Shown: piece after piece, positions 4,638-5,697 of the stretch
Layout: every line of letters begins with the position of its first letter
How positions within the stretch are numbered: position 1 is the stretch's first letter
Assembly: GCA_030430345.1 (NCBI GenBank)
Contig: JAUIFT010000224.1
Location: forward strand, 1 to 5,697
Origin: Calditrichia bacterium
GTDB taxonomy: Bacteria; Calditrichota; Calditrichia; RBG-13-44-9; J042
Direction of reading: 5' to 3'
DNA length: 5,697 nucleotides
The notes under the pieces: model-generated
What the model saw: only the letters and a program-made list of their open reading frames with translations
What the model was told of the DNA's origin: nothing
Database searches by the model: none
Position numbers and translations under genes: made by a program

Positions 4638-5697
4638 ATGAAGGGATGCTACTTCTGTATTGTATTTTTACTGACCATTTTTTGTTTTACCGCCCGGGGA
4701 CAGGTATGGGACGATCGCCTATTTAACGATTGCAGCAGTCCGGCCGAAATGCAGCTGTTAAAATCCTGGCCGCCGGACAGCGTCAGTCCTGCCAGCCTTT
4801 TACAGATGCTGCTTATTGCCGAAGGAATGGAAGATCCGATGCAGCGGGCGGTCTTCTATGGCCAGTTTAACCTGATGACCGAAAAGCTTTCCGGGAAGAT
4901 AAAACCGAACCACTCTCCGCAAAAAAAAGCAAAAAACATTTTCAAATTCCTGCACAAGAAAGTGTTGAAAAAATACCAGTTGGACGCAGCTTTCTCCGAA
5001 GTGTTTCGCAGCGGGAAATACAACTGCCTGACTGCTACTGCGCTCTTTTGTATGACCGCGAAAAAATTCTCCTTGCCGGTCGATATTTATTTAACCCCAA
5101 CCCATGTTTATTCGGTGCTGGAGACGGATGATCGTAAATACATTATCGAATTAACATCTCCGAAAAAAGGATTCGATCATGATGATAATCAGGATGAATA
5201 TATTCGCTATTTGCTGGAATATAAGCTGATTAGCGAAGCCGAGTTAGCAGCAAAAGGCGCTGCACAGATTTATAGTGAATACATTGAAGAACGGCGAAAA
5301 ATTACCCCGGAATTATTGGTACCGACGACCTACAATAATATATTCGCCTTCTCTCTGGAAAAGGAAAATTTTGACAGTAGCTTTTGCGCTATCCGAAAAG
5401 CGGCTTACCTCGACCCCGGGTCAAATAAATACCGGACTTCTTACCAGAAAACCTTACTGGGAGTTGTCGGCAGTAATGCCTCAAGGTCATTGAATTTTTG
5501 GGGAGAGATTGTAAAAAGCCTGGCATTCTTTCGGGAGTCGCCGGCGCTGGTTGAACCGCTTTGGGAACTCGCTTATGCGGTTGCTCATGATGCGATTGAT
5601 ACTCATCGGGATTATAGTGGCGCTATCGATATGCTCAACACCTTAAAGTCGCAGGTGGTTGTGGATTCGTTAAACCGGGGAAAAATTAGTGAGCTGG
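4638..5697 (+). CDS. Secreted transglutaminase-like (Cys-His-Glu) protein with helical TPR-like tail, 3' end beyond window
   Basis: The frame from ATG 4638 has no stop through the window end: 353 codons plus one base, so the C-terminus is missing. The N-terminus is a signal peptide, with Lys2, a hydrophobic run at about 5-18, then ARGQVW; cleavage before Gln22 is plausible, placing the protein outside the cytoplasm. The core resembles SirB1/transglutaminase-like proteins: a helix IFKFLHKKVLKKY (101-113), then GKYNCLTATALF (126-137) with candidate nucleophile Cys130, PTHVYSVLE (154-162) with His156, and IIELTSP (169-175) with Glu171 as third triad member. After about residue 235 the sequence is helical, and FCAIRKAAYLDPGSNKYR (249-266) looks like one TPR unit. 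Similar 'YNC-x-(S/T)AT' plus 'P-x-HVY' proteins with TPR tails are, as I recall, common in Bacteroidetes and relatives. The substrate is unknown; the fold allows peptidase, amidase or cross-linking chemistry. It is transcribed away from the S41 gene. Confidence 0.8.
   Translation, partial: MKGCYFCIVFLLTIFCFTARGQVWDDRLFNDCSSPAEMQLLKSWPPDSVSPASLLQMLLIAEGMEDPMQRAVFYGQFNLMTEKLSGKIKPNHSPQKKAKNIFKFLHKKVLKKYQLDAAFSEVFRSGKYNCLTATALFCMTAKKFSLPVDIYLTPTHVYSVLETDDRKYIIELTSPKKGFDHDDNQDEYIRYLLEYKLISEAELAAKGAAQIYSEYIEERRKITPELLVPTTYNNIFAFSLEKENFDSSFCAIRKAAYLDPGSNKYRTSYQKTLLGVVGSNASRSLNFWGEIVKSLAFFRESPALVEPLWELAYAVAHDAIDTHRDYSGAIDMLNTLKSQVVVDSLNRGKISEL

Noticed and set aside
5275..5493. Plus-strand 72-codon frame inside the transglutaminase-like gene
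   Set aside because: It overlaps in another frame the long open frame from 4638, which has a signal peptide and catalytic motifs.
1..5697. Search by eye for CRISPR repeats, insertion sequence ends, tRNA or attachment sites, and defence genes
   Set aside because: No regularly spaced repeats, transposase or integrase, tRNA-like cloverleaf or defence-type protein is visible; the window reads as ordinary chromosomal DNA.

Overview
The window comes from a bacterial chromosome with moderate GC and AT-rich intergenic stretches. It holds five protein genes: two run off the edges and three are complete. Shine-Dalgarno-like sites precede two of the starts. One secreted protein has a signal peptide ending in a Gly-Gln cleavage context, and its family looks typical of the Bacteroidetes/FCB lineages. 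Together these suggest a Gram-negative FCB-type organism outside the core Bacteroidetes, which mostly lack strong Shine-Dalgarno use. That placement is inference only.

Layout. Positions 1-159 (+) are the last 52 codons of a DUF1343/NamZ-type peptidoglycan exo-muramidase. A perfect 16-bp inverted repeat (169-205) follows, between that gene and the convergent manC. manC (213-1292, -) encodes the short, single-domain mannose-1-phosphate guanylyltransferase that makes GDP-mannose; it has a clear ribosome site and a plausible promoter of its own. A 225-bp gap separates it from two further minus-strand genes in probable operon order: a 672-aa exported S41-family serine peptidase homologue (2281-4299), then, 43 bp later, a 239-aa membrane protein of the YdjM/DUF457 'LexA-binding inner membrane hydrolase' type (1518-2237).

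A 338-bp divergent intergenic region (4300-4637) contains an 18-bp dyad, a GC-rich hairpin and short direct repeats. From it a plus-strand gene starts at 4638 and stays open to the window end: at least 353 residues, with a signal peptide, a Cys-His-Glu transglutaminase-like core and a helical, TPR-like tail.

The contents lean towards the cell envelope: wall turnover, nucleotide-sugar supply for glycans, two exported (putative) hydrolases and a membrane hydrolase-like protein. Nothing shows they form one pathway. No mobile element, CRISPR array, tRNA, rRNA or recognisable defence system is present. The least described parts are the S41 and transglutaminase-like proteins and the regulatory region between them.
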